Virus record (IMG/VR): IMGVR_UViG_3300032213_000043
Location: 1 to 27,808 of that record
DNA: 27,808 bases
Strand: one strand, 5' to 3'
Origin: a virus
Below, one piece after another: positions 6,217 to 13,900 of the stretch (positions are counted from its first letter, which is position 1; each line of letters begins with the position of its first letter). Made by a program: the position numbers and the translations under genes. The notes under the pieces were generated by a model. It saw only the letters and a list, made by a program, of their open reading frames with translations. It searched no databases and was not told the DNA's origin.

Positions 6217-6225
6217 TTGGTTTCC

Positions 6226-6843
6226 TTAAACTTGGTAAGTTATGCTGATGCGAAAATTAGTATTGTTGTTTATAGCCGCTTGTGTTGGATTAGTAGCGTT
6301 TGTAGTGCCTGCTGCTGTGATTGCCAAAATTTCCATATTTGTGCTGCTAAACGATAACAGTCCATGCATATATACATACGCTGTTGCAAGATTTTCCCAA
6401 AGTATACTGGTTGAAGTTGCCCTGTAATTTGAATTTGAATTTGATGTAAATGGGAATCCTCCAATACCGACTGTGCCTGTTGAACTGCCTTTTGCTGTAA
6501 GATTTATTGTTACAGTAGCAAAAACTTGATTTCCTGTTTTTGTATAGAAACCAGTAAAAGTGCCAGTTTGACCAACAGAAGCAGCACCAAAAGTAACAGC
6601 GGGTGTCCAAGTCCCTTCTTCGTAATCGTCCAGCGTATTCGCGTCAGCGCTTGGGACTTGCGTTGCAGGGAAGGTGATGCCGTTCAAGCTCGGGGTTGTG
6701 CCAGACACAACAAGCGCACCCGCTGCGTCAGGCAGAGTGATCGCCCTGTTTGTGTTGGTAGCCGGTGGCGTGATGGTGATGATGCCCGTCCCACTCAGGG
6801 ACAGCATCTCAAGCTGGCTTGCTGCAATTGTTCCGTTAGCCAT
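6226..6843 (-). CDS. short tail-fibre-like protein
   Basis: A 205-residue, Ser/Thr/Gly/Asn-rich protein with a fibre look. Residues about 18-45 hold the module GTG...TNTNR..TLPD..G, which also opens the fibre gene at 7253-7729. It is followed by LDDYEEGTWTPAVTF and GFYTKTGNQVFATV, a pattern I recall in many phage fibre proteins, and a beta-rich C-terminus ending NFRISITYQV. It probably attaches to the virion through the N-terminal module and presents the C-terminal domain to a host surface. The 3' part of the gene is visibly AT-rich (70 G/C in 6241-6420, about 39%), which fits recent acquisition of the receptor-binding end. It abuts the gene before it, with the start overlapping that stop. 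Confidence 0.75.
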   Translation of the reverse strand: MANGTIAASQLEMLSLSGTGIITITPPATNTNRAITLPDAAGALVVSGTTPSLNGITFPATQVPSADANTLDDYEEGTWTPAVTFGAASVGQTGTFTGFYTKTGNQVFATVTINLTAKGSSTGTVGIGGFPFTSNSNSNYRATSTSILWENLATAYVYMHGLLSFSSTNMEILAITAAGTTNATNPTQAAINNNTNFRISITYQV

Positions 6844-7070
6844 TACATCGCCTCCATGATGGTTTTAAGCGCAGCCACGTCAGCAGCAGCGTCAACAGCC
6901 GTTTGGATGTCAGCGTACTTGACTCGGATAGCCGCACGGGCAGCTTCAGCGGCTACTGCCTCAGACGGGATGGTGGCCTTGATGTCCAGCGGTGCAAACT
7001 CAGCAGCACGGGCTGTTCTACGCGCATCATGCGTGATGCCCTTGGCCTTGGTCAAGTTGACAGTAATCAT
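6843..7070 (-). CDS. small Ala-rich protein, possible fibre-associated role
   Basis: A 75-residue protein starting MITVNLTKAKGITHDARRTA. I prefer the ATG at 7068-7070 to one at 7083-7085: on the minus strand GGGAG lies about 8 bases before it, and it overlaps the preceding stop as ATGA. The first part (TVNLTKAKGITHDARRTARA) is followed by an Ala-rich helical region and a short C-terminal helix (ALKTIMEAM). Proteins with this start and length commonly sit between fibre genes in phages; they may assist fibre assembly or be part of the tail, but no function is known to me. Confidence 0.7.
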   Translation of the reverse strand: MITVNLTKAKGITHDARRTARAAEFAPLDIKATIPSEAVAAEAARAAIRVKYADIQTAVDAAADVAALKTIMEAM

Positions 7071-7243
7071 GCTGTGTACTCCCATGCGTTGCGAAATGTC
7101 CTGTCTGACGGGATGTCTGCCTCATCCACGATGGCGTACTCAGCACCCTCTGGAATGTCCTTCATGCAGGCTTCAATGGTGTCTGCGGGGATGATGACGG
7201 CCACGCCGCCTTCTGGTGTTTTGTAGATGATTCTTTGATTCAT
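7067..7243 (-). CDS. 58-residue fibre-region protein
   Basis: The minus strand reads ATG at 7241-7243 (MNQRIIYKTPEGGVAVIIP...) through to TGA at 7067-7069, giving 58 residues. The sequence IIYKTPEGGVAVIIPAD, a short helix, then EYAIVDEADIPSDRTFRNAWEY matches a type I recall next to fibre genes of many phages (small proteins ending ...DIP.DR.FRNAW). Start and stop fit the neighbours: it begins 9 bases after the previous fibre gene ends and its stop overlaps the next start as ATGA. The ribosome site is weak. Function unknown, possibly fibre assembly. Confidence 0.75.
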   Translation of the reverse strand: MNQRIIYKTPEGGVAVIIPADTIEACMKDIPEGAEYAIVDEADIPSDRTFRNAWEYTA

Positions 7244-7252
7244 GGTGTTCTT

Positions 7253-7729
7253 TCAGCGGAATATTGAAACCGAAACATTTTCTGAATCTACATTACTAAA
7301 AGCACTATCAATCGTTTCAACTTTAAACGCAGATGTTGTCATAGTTGTAGCTACTGCATTTCTTCCCGGAATTGAGTTTCCGTTTCCCCCAGTGCCACGA
7401 ATAGCGTTTGTTGAATACGCATAATTTGCATCAGGCAGCGCAGTTGTAAAGTTTACCGTGTAGCTACCCGTGCCGTTGTCCGTAACACTCGACACATTTC
7501 CACTTGCATTAATCGCCACAGTGCCAGTGCCATTGAAGTTCACCCATGCGCGGCAAGCGTAAACAGGCGCAGAGCCACTGGCGTTAAACTGAGTCAGGGT
7601 GGATTCAGCAGTGGCTACAGTGCCGGTACTGTCAGGCAGCGTCAGCGTCCTGTTTGTGTTTGTGATGGGTGCTAACAGGGTGACCGTACCAGTTCCCGTC
7701 GCACCCCCTTGTACAGCTAAAAGTGACAT
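7253..7729 (-). CDS. short tail-fibre-like protein
   Basis: A 158-residue beta-rich protein. N-terminal residues 12-39 carry the GTG..T...P.TNTNR..TLPD..G module shared with the gene at 6226-6843 (15 of 28 positions identical). The second half begins YACRAWVNFNGTGTVAINAS and continues with GSYTVNFTTALPDANYAYS and a final SVSIFR; I recall this domain at the tips of many phage fibres. GAAGGAG precedes the start closely, inside a 19-codon frame that separates it from the HNH gene. Likely a virion fibre or fibre tip; the host receptor is unknown. Confidence 0.75.
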   Translation of the reverse strand: MSLLAVQGGATGTGTVTLLAPITNTNRTLTLPDSTGTVATAESTLTQFNASGSAPVYACRAWVNFNGTGTVAINASGNVSSVTDNGTGSYTVNFTTALPDANYAYSTNAIRGTGGNGNSIPGRNAVATTMTTSAFKVETIDSAFSNVDSENVSVSIFR

Positions 7730-7788
7730 TATGCTGCTCCTTCAAGTGCGGTGATGCGGGTTGTCAGGGCTGTGTTATTGAGTCGCAT
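7729..7788 (-). other. 19-codon frame with a fibre-like coiled-coil end
   Basis: Minus-strand ATG at 7786-7788 to TAA at 7729-7731 encodes MRLNNTALTTRITALEGAA. The ALTTRITALEG heptads resemble the C-terminal trimeric coiled-coil ends of fibre proteins. It overlaps the 3' end of the HNH gene by 14 bases and supplies the GAAGGAG ribosome site of the next fibre gene. It could be a leader frame for coupling, or the last codons of a fibre gene cut off when the HNH gene arrived. The evidence does not distinguish the two. Confidence 0.35.
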
Positions 7789-8314
7789 ATTTATTTGCCT
7801 TTCGCTTGTTTTCATCGGCCTTAATGACGCGCAAATTGCTTGGGACATGAAGACCAGATACCTTCTTGCCGTACAGTGGAATGATGTGGTCTACATCCCA
7901 TCGGTCTAAGTTTTCTCTGTTGTACATGGCAGCTACCTGATACTTGCATTGTATTTGCAACCAATCTGATTCTGTTAACCAGCTTGGCGTTCTGTTGGCT
8001 TTGCCAGCCCTGTACCGAACACATTTGTTTTGCAAGTAAGCAGCATTTTCTTTGTTGTATTTTTCACGCCACGCTTTAACTTTTTCTGGATTTACCTTTT
8101 CCCATGCTTTGCTAGCAGCGCGGCATTTTTCTGGATTTGCTTGACGATAAGCAGCAGATGTTGCACGGGCATGCTCAAGGTTTGCATCACGCCATCTCTT
8201 GTTGCTGGCGCTGTGGCAAGGTTTGCAATAGTAATGATGCCCACCCTTGCGCTTTGCACTTTTGCAGAACGCCGTTAACGGCTTTATTTCTTTGCAGCAA
8301 GCACAGGTCTTCAT
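7775..8314 (-). CDS. HNH endonuclease, probable free-standing homing enzyme
   Basis: A 179-residue protein with an N-terminal zinc-ribbon-like part (CACC at 4-7 and YCKPCH at 29-34, so Cys4, Cys7, Cys30, Cys33), a basic middle with repeated NPEK units (about 59-90: ANPEK, then VNPEKVKAWREKYNKEN), and a C-terminal HNH domain: DVDHIIPLYG (140-149, His143), GLHVPSNL (154-161, His156 and Asn160) and ADENKRK (166-172, Asn169). Such enzymes nick or cut double-stranded DNA and commonly spread between phages by homing. Its ATG overlaps the stop of the S74 fibre gene as ATGA and its end overlaps a 19-codon frame ahead of the next fibre gene, so it sits between fibre genes without breaking them visibly. 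Part of it is AT-rich (20 G/C in 8041-8100). The domain call is firm; mobility is inferred. Confidence 0.9.
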   Translation of the reverse strand: MKTCACCKEIKPLTAFCKSAKRKGGHHYYCKPCHSASNKRWRDANLEHARATSAAYRQANPEKCRAASKAWEKVNPEKVKAWREKYNKENAAYLQNKCVRYRAGKANRTPSWLTESDWLQIQCKYQVAAMYNRENLDRWDVDHIIPLYGKKVSGLHVPSNLRVIKADENKRKANKYATQ

Positions 8315-9219
8315 GGAAGTCTGGCCTTTAAGTCAGCAATCTCAACAGCTTGAGCTTTGACAATGGTATGCAATTCTTGCAAAGCCGCCGTAAGAGTTGC
8401 GCTCAAGAAGCTGGTGTCGATGCCTTGGTACTGTGGGTTGCCGTCAGCGTCTACAGCGTCTTTTTCACCAACTACGCACTCAGGAACAACGGCTTGCAGT
8501 TCGTGCGCTATGAAGCCTTGAGTCGCCTCGCCAGTAGCTTTCCATTTGTACGATACTGGTTTAAGTGCGGCTACTGTTGCCAAAGCACCTGTCATCGGCG
8601 CAATGTCTTCTTTCAATCGGTAGTCTGAAGATGTAACGTATTGTGTTGAGCCAGAATTTACTGTTATGTTGCCGACACCTGTGCCGCTTACATTTTGAAA
8701 TTCTGCGGCATAGTTACCATTTCCAGAAACTCGCGTAACCATATATCCGTCTTGCCTAATTACAATGGCAGAATCGTTTGGAACGCCACCGCTGTAGGAT
8801 GTAGCCCCAATTAGCAAGTTACCGCTGGAGTCGATACGGGCGCGTTCTGTGTCGCTGGTGGTAAAAATCATTGAGGCGGCTTCAAGAACTCGCAAGCGAA
8901 GTGAGGTATCGTCAGCAGCAACACCAATTAAACAGCCATCAGTAGACGCTGTTCCTGTTGTTGAGTTTGTAAATTGAATGTAGTTATTTACGCCAGCACC
9001 ACGATATGTTGTTACAGCATTGTTAATCGTAGTAGCACCAATCCCCATATTCCCTGCGCTGTCAAACCTTGCAACCTCCGCACCACCTTCAGCAAAAGCA
9101 ATGGTGTCAGCAGCGGGGAAGAAGATGCCTGTGTTGGTGTCAGTGCCTCTGAGCGCGGGGGCGGCGGCTGTGCCGTCCACATCAGAAAGGCCGTCAGAGC
9201 CGCTTAGAATTAAACTCAT
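8311..9219 (-). CDS. fibre or spike protein with C-terminal S74 intramolecular chaperone
   Basis: A 302-residue protein. The start at 9217-9219 is chosen because CTAAGGAAAC precedes it on the minus strand. The N-terminal part (LSGSDGLSDVDGTAAAPALRG, then TGIFFPAADTIAFAEGG and repeated RFDSAGNMGIGATT/RIDSSGNLLIGATS) is the usual phage appendage stretch, two copies of the R.DS.GN..IGAT repeat at about 51-63 and 128-141. The C-terminal domain is peptidase S74, which trimerises the fibre and then cuts itself off: SSDYRLKEDI (197-206, catalytic Ser198 and Lys203), GFIAHELQAVVPECV (235-249), YQGIDTSFLSATLTAALQEL (264-283) and a coiled-coil end. Cleavage is expected just before Ser198. Role: host-contact fibre; self-processing is inferred from intact residues. 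Confidence 0.88.
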   Translation of the reverse strand: MSLILSGSDGLSDVDGTAAAPALRGTDTNTGIFFPAADTIAFAEGGAEVARFDSAGNMGIGATTINNAVTTYRGAGVNNYIQFTNSTTGTASTDGCLIGVAADDTSLRLRVLEAASMIFTTSDTERARIDSSGNLLIGATSYSGGVPNDSAIVIRQDGYMVTRVSGNGNYAAEFQNVSGTGVGNITVNSGSTQYVTSSDYRLKEDIAPMTGALATVAALKPVSYKWKATGEATQGFIAHELQAVVPECVVGEKDAVDADGNPQYQGIDTSFLSATLTAALQELHTIVKAQAVEIADLKARLP

Positions 9220-9229
9220 AATTGTTTCC

Positions 9230-9889
9230 TTAGAGAACAACCCAGCGTGCGCCGGTTGGGACTGTTACTACAACGCTGCTGTTTATGCTTATCGGGCCGG
9301 TTGACATGGCGTTTTTGTTTGTCGTGATTGTATAGCTTGTGGTGACGGTCTGGCCGTTTTCCACAAACACCTCGTCTGGCCCGCCGCCAGTGGCCCCGCC
9401 GCCAAGCGCGCCCCAGGCGCTGGCGCCGTAGCCTTCAAACTTTGCCAGCGAGGTGTTGTAACGCACCATGCCGGTGACCGGCGTAGGGCGCTGGCCTGTC
9501 GTGCCCACGTTCAACTTAGAGGCCGAGGTGGCCGTCAGCGAGATGGTGGTAAAGAAGCCGCTGTTGGGCGTGGTCGAACCGATAACTGGCGGCACGGCAA
9601 ACGAGGCGGTTGTCAGCGTCACGCCGATGTTGTCGGTCGTAAAGATCGGCACGTCCAGGGCGTCGAACACGGCGTACTTGTAGTTGACTGTAGTGTCCAG
9701 CCAGATGTTCGCCATGCCCCGCGAGTCCAAGATAATCGGGTTGGTGTTGGTCGTAACGCCCGCAGCGTCCACGTAAGTGACGACAGGCGTTGTAGTGCCC
9801 GCAGCGTAGGTGTACACCTTCCCGCCCACCAGCGGCTGGCCGTTGGCGTCGAAGAACTGTTGCTTGGGGTTGGGGGAAAGCAAGGCCAT
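9230..9889 (-). CDS. tail fibre/appendage protein
   Basis: A 219-residue protein. The N-terminal 90 residues (SPNPKQQFFDANGQPLVGGK, VYTYAAGTTTPVVTYVDAAG and NPIILDSRGMANIWLD) form a domain common at the base of phage fibres, presumably the virion attachment part. A middle SKLNVGTTGQRPTPVTGMVRYNTSL segment matches a frequent fibre unit. The last 39 residues, ending VVVTVPTGARWVVL, are shared with the long fibre gene at 15257-17017 (23 of 39 identical without gaps). The gene follows the large ejection-type protein directly, and its stop is part of the TAAGGAAAC ribosome site of the S74 gene. Likely a structural fibre component. Confidence 0.8.
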   Translation of the reverse strand: MALLSPNPKQQFFDANGQPLVGGKVYTYAAGTTTPVVTYVDAAGVTTNTNPIILDSRGMANIWLDTTVNYKYAVFDALDVPIFTTDNIGVTLTTASFAVPPVIGSTTPNSGFFTTISLTATSASKLNVGTTGQRPTPVTGMVRYNTSLAKFEGYGASAWGALGGGATGGGPDEVFVENGQTVTTSYTITTNKNAMSTGPISINSSVVVTVPTGARWVVL

Positions 9890-9891
9890 GT

Positions 9892-12348
9892 TTATTTTCC
9901 GATCAAAGCGTTCTTAATCTCTACATCTGAAGGCCGCATGGCGTTTTTGTTGCGTTGCGCTGCCTGCGTTTTTGGGCCTTGGCTACCCGATGATACAGGC
10001 CGCGCTGCGCCAAGCTGCTCTTGAAGCGCTTCGGCGGCGTCCAGCATCTGTTCGCGCTTAATAGCCGCATCACGAATAATTTGGGCATTGGTCGCGCGCT
10101 TAGACATCTCATCAAACGCGGCGGCTTTTTCTCGCGCTTTAACGATGGCGCTTTCAACCCAAGCGCGATCCATCATCTTGGCTGCAACAGCTTTGTCGTT
10201 CAACGCCTTCATGCCAGGCACAATGTCAGCCAAATCAACTTTGGTTTTTTCCCAAGCAATTTTCTGCTCGGCGCTCATCAGCGCTGGCGACCGGCCAGAC
10301 GCAAGTATGTCGGCAGCACCAGACAGATTTTTACCCGTGCTTTCAATGACTTGGATGTTAGGTGTAGCGCCGCGCAGTGTCTGATCGGCAGGCACTAGCT
10401 TGCCTGATTCGTCAAACACCAGTGGCGTGCCACCAGTTGCGGGTTTGCGGGTTGCAGCAGCAGCCTCGGCGGCAGCGGCTTGCGCTTGCAAGTCCCGCGC
10501 CTCGTACATTGCTCTAAGCCGCGCATCTTCAGCCCGCAGCGCAGCAGTCTGACCGCCACCGACAGGCTCACGGCCCATGCCAAGTTGAGGCGTGCCAGTC
10601 TCAGGCCCGACAAACGCAGTGCGCGGCGGGTACTGATTAGGCTGCATGACAAAGTTAGGCGGCGTGAACGCGGCTTGCGAATAGTCGTAAGGCGCCAGCG
10701 CATTGATCGGCGCGTTTGGCTCGACCGGACGCAAGCCTGAAGGGATTGGCCGGTAATCTTGCGGCATAGCGTTGGCGCGTTGATATTGCGGCGTTGCCAT
10801 ACGGCGGGCCATCAAGGCAGATGTAATGTTGCCTACGCCCGCGCCTACGCCCGCACCAATAATTGCGCCGGTATACCCAAGTGGCGAGCCTACGACCGCG
10901 CCAATAGTGCCTGGCAAGCCAGATCGGGTAAGTTTTTCTCTGAATGAAGGCTCGCGCACTACGCCGCCCTGCATGTTTTCAGGAAAATTAGCCGCAACAT
11001 TGGCAATTTTAGCCAGCTTGCCAGACAAAGGCTTGCCTTCCGCAGCCAGTGCAGCCAGCGCTTGTGGGTCAATTACGCCAGTAGCCAAGTTGGTAGCGCG
11101 CTCGTAGTCGTATGTGCGGGCCAAGGCTGTGCGGGCGTTGCGGAAGTCGGTCACCAATCTTGGATCAGTGATGCTGTTTTCTATGGCATTTTCTAGCGCG
11201 CGCGCAACACCCATGTTGATGTCGGCGCGGGCGATGGCTTCCGGCGATGGCGGGTTAATGCCCGCAGACTGCTGGTTGTAAATGGCTTGCGCGTCTCGGC
11301 GCAACTGCCGAATGCTTTGCACAGCCGTTGCACCATCAGTGCCAGCTTGCAGTTGACCTTTAACCGTGTCCAAAAAGTTATTGACTGACGCTGCTTGCCC
11401 CGTATCGCCAATCATCGGCGCAACGCGCAAGTTGTCAATGTCAGCCAACACGGTTTCATCGCCGGCCACTTTAGGAACGGCGCGCACCTTGTCATACGCG
11501 CCGCTAATTTGAGGCGCGTTTCGTGCAGTCTCAAAAGCCTTCGCATCAAGTTTAATTGTTTCCGGCAAGCCCATGTCTTCGCGGGCAATTTTTGATACTT
11601 GCGGCAAGTTAAGTTTTGATAGGTTACCCTGCAAACCGGCTGCGCCTACTGCACCCGTTTTAAGCCGCGTTACGGCGCTTGGGTTAGACAACGAAGGGTC
11701 AAGCGCAAGCCCTAAATCAAGCGCGTCTTTAGCGGCGTCAATGCGAGGTGCGGCCAATTCACTTTCTTTAATACGTGTTTGCTGTATTTTTTGCGCGCGG
11801 GCGGCAATAGGCGCGCGGGCGGTGTCCGCAGTAGCACGCAAAGCTGGCGATACGCTGCGCTGGAGGTCACCCAGCAAGTTTAGCGGCACGCCTTCCAAAC
11901 CTGTACTTGCCAACGCGTTGCCAATGGCTTGCGTTTGCGCTTCTGACTCAGGGCTGATGTAGCCAGCAGGCCCTTGAAAAAATTGTTGAACTTTACGACC
12001 TACGTCTTCACCCGCTTTGATACCTTTTTGTGTGCCGTAGTCACCACTAAAAATTGTACCCCCAATTTTTGCCGCGCCAACAATAGGCGCAGTGACAAGG
12101 CCGGTACCTAAAGTAACCGCTGTCTCAACAGGCGACAACAATTTGCGAAGAAATCCAGACTCAGGCCGCGCTGGCGCGGCTGTTGAAGCCGGCACTGGCC
12201 CGCCATAGCCAGGGATTCGATCTACCGCCGTGCCCGTAGCGCGGGGGCTTGGCGCGGCAACGGCGGCAAGGTACGCGTCAGGATCAAACGCTGGCGGTGC
12301 GGCGCTAGGCTTTTTAGCTAGGTAAGCATCGGGGTCAAAGCCGGCCAT
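9892..12348 (-). CDS. large internal virion/ejection-type protein
   Basis: An 818-residue protein at the position of P22-type ejection proteins. It opens with two copies of FDPDAYLA (4-11 and 21-28), a motif I recall repeated at the start of large internal proteins of similar phages. Two Gly-rich hydrophobic stretches (about 76-100 and 478-513, the latter GAVVGSPLGYTGAIIGAGVG and on) could insert into the host envelope. In between lie long charged helices (for example RNARTALARTYDYERATNLA), and the C-terminal 150 residues are Ala/Gln/Lys-rich coil. No lysozyme or transglycosylase motif is evident. It probably leaves the virion to form part of the DNA conduit. Function is inferred from place, size and architecture, not from a named domain. 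Confidence 0.7.
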   Translation of the reverse strand: MAGFDPDAYLAKKPSAAPPAFDPDAYLAAVAAPSPRATGTAVDRIPGYGGPVPASTAAPARPESGFLRKLLSPVETAVTLGTGLVTAPIVGAAKIGGTIFSGDYGTQKGIKAGEDVGRKVQQFFQGPAGYISPESEAQTQAIGNALASTGLEGVPLNLLGDLQRSVSPALRATADTARAPIAARAQKIQQTRIKESELAAPRIDAAKDALDLGLALDPSLSNPSAVTRLKTGAVGAAGLQGNLSKLNLPQVSKIAREDMGLPETIKLDAKAFETARNAPQISGAYDKVRAVPKVAGDETVLADIDNLRVAPMIGDTGQAASVNNFLDTVKGQLQAGTDGATAVQSIRQLRRDAQAIYNQQSAGINPPSPEAIARADINMGVARALENAIENSITDPRLVTDFRNARTALARTYDYERATNLATGVIDPQALAALAAEGKPLSGKLAKIANVAANFPENMQGGVVREPSFREKLTRSGLPGTIGAVVGSPLGYTGAIIGAGVGAGVGNITSALMARRMATPQYQRANAMPQDYRPIPSGLRPVEPNAPINALAPYDYSQAAFTPPNFVMQPNQYPPRTAFVGPETGTPQLGMGREPVGGGQTAALRAEDARLRAMYEARDLQAQAAAAEAAAATRKPATGGTPLVFDESGKLVPADQTLRGATPNIQVIESTGKNLSGAADILASGRSPALMSAEQKIAWEKTKVDLADIVPGMKALNDKAVAAKMMDRAWVESAIVKAREKAAAFDEMSKRATNAQIIRDAAIKREQMLDAAEALQEQLGAARPVSSGSQGPKTQAAQRNKNAMRPSDVEIKNALIGK

Positions 12349-12349
12349 A

Positions 12350-13891
12350 TTACTTCCCCAATCGTTGCTTAATTGCCGCTGCGCGTGGGTCAGCAGGGTT
12401 TGAGTTTGCCCATTGTAGTGCTTGCTGGTCTACTGACGACAATGCTGACGTTGCAGGCGTTTTGTCACCCTTGTATGCGTATGTTGTGTCATACGCCTCA
12501 CGCACGCGCGCTTGTGAAACGCGAATCTCATCAATAAAGTCATTGATCCCCTGCTTAACGTCATCTATGTTTTGTGTGCGATCAAGCCCGCCAACAACTG
12601 ACTTTTCAAGACGGCGCCCCTCTTCGTTTGACACGTTGCCCAATGCACCGCCAGTTTTAGACGCCTCACGCATATCTTGCAATGCTTGAAAACCGCCTTT
12701 GGCAAAGATTTTGTCGTACAGCGCTTGCGCTCGGCTACCTTCACGCGATACGCTTGGTGTACGGCCATATATTGCGCCGGTAATTTGATTAAGACCCGGA
12801 TCATCGCGCAACTTTTCAAGTTCTTTAATAAACTGTTCTGACCTAGTCTCAAAACTTTTAACTGATGAAGTTGCTTGGGGAAATACAGCCTCACGTTTTT
12901 GAATATCTTTTGGAGACAAACCTGGCGCTGCTGGGCCGCCTGGAATAGGCTCCAACTCGTTATTTGCTGTGTAGCGATATCCGGCTGGTGCTTTGCCCGT
13001 TGATGCTGCGTCAGCCCGCGGTGCAAACTCCGTTTCTTTTCGGATAGCAGCGTTGTAAATTGGAATATTTGGGTGGCCTTTTGGCAATGCATCGCGCTCT
13101 TGAATTAACCTTGTAACATTAAGCGGCGTAGGCGGCGCGGCCTTTGATGGCACCACAGTTTCTTTTGTGATCGGGTTAACAAGACCTACGCCAGGGACAT
13201 TGTGGTAAACCGGCGCTTTCATCATTTCAGCTAATTCTAGTTTGGCCGTTTCTGCCATACCCTTAAACAGCGGGTTTTTTTGCGCCATAAAAATCAAGCC
13301 TTCCAACTGCTGCCGTGTCTTGCCAGACGACGACAATTGTTGTGTGCGTGCAGGCGCGGCCGGAGACGTCATGCCAATGGCTTGGTTGTAGCCAGGGTAT
13401 GGTTCGCTTGCAGGCGCGGCCAACGCATTTACAGGCGCGGCTGTAGGCGCGGGGGTAGGCGCCAAAGCATTGACAGGCTCCGTGCCCGTGCCTAACGCGT
13501 TTTGGGCGACTGGTGCGGCGCCTTGGCCCATAGCTGAAGGCACGGGCGCAGTAGCGCCAAACAACTCAGGGTAAAGTCGTTTACCAACAGTTTCAAACTC
13601 AGCTTGTTCTTTAAGTTTTTTTGTTAACTCAACGCCCTGTGCAAAAAATTTTGGCGTCTTAAGCATTGTTTTGGCTAGCAAATCCAAATCCGCGTTTCCA
13701 CCATTTGCAACAATTTGACTTTGAAACTGTTGCATTTCTATGCGGTCTTGCTTCAATTGCTCAAGCTGCATTTGAGCCGCTTCGTTCTGACGTTGTGAAG
13801 ATTGAATCTGCGACACTTGCGCCATCTGAGCCAACGGATCAGGCACTTGGAGAGGCCGTACCCCTAATGAGATATTTGGATCGAGAGCCAT
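12350..13891 (-). CDS. internal virion/ejection-type protein
   Basis: A 513-residue protein with no membrane segment. It starts MALDPNISLGVRPLQVPDPL, followed by a Gln-rich coiled-coil region (about 20-60), an Ala/Pro-rich linker with repeated VNALA and PAP units (about 115-190), and a C-terminal helical domain with LNQITGAIYGRTPSVSREGS, ALYDKIFAKGGFQALQDM and a DVKQGINDFIDEIR helix. The last residues (QWANSNPADPRAAAIKQRLG) are a short tail I recall from comparable phage proteins. It sits between two other ejection candidates and is translated right after 13901-14908 with TTAAGGA before its start. Likely a virion protein delivered with the DNA; the evidence is context. Confidence 0.7.
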   Translation of the reverse strand: MALDPNISLGVRPLQVPDPLAQMAQVSQIQSSQRQNEAAQMQLEQLKQDRIEMQQFQSQIVANGGNADLDLLAKTMLKTPKFFAQGVELTKKLKEQAEFETVGKRLYPELFGATAPVPSAMGQGAAPVAQNALGTGTEPVNALAPTPAPTAAPVNALAAPASEPYPGYNQAIGMTSPAAPARTQQLSSSGKTRQQLEGLIFMAQKNPLFKGMAETAKLELAEMMKAPVYHNVPGVGLVNPITKETVVPSKAAPPTPLNVTRLIQERDALPKGHPNIPIYNAAIRKETEFAPRADAASTGKAPAGYRYTANNELEPIPGGPAAPGLSPKDIQKREAVFPQATSSVKSFETRSEQFIKELEKLRDDPGLNQITGAIYGRTPSVSREGSRAQALYDKIFAKGGFQALQDMREASKTGGALGNVSNEEGRRLEKSVVGGLDRTQNIDDVKQGINDFIDEIRVSQARVREAYDTTYAYKGDKTPATSALSSVDQQALQWANSNPADPRAAAIKQRLGK

Positions 13892-13900
13892 AGCTGTTCC

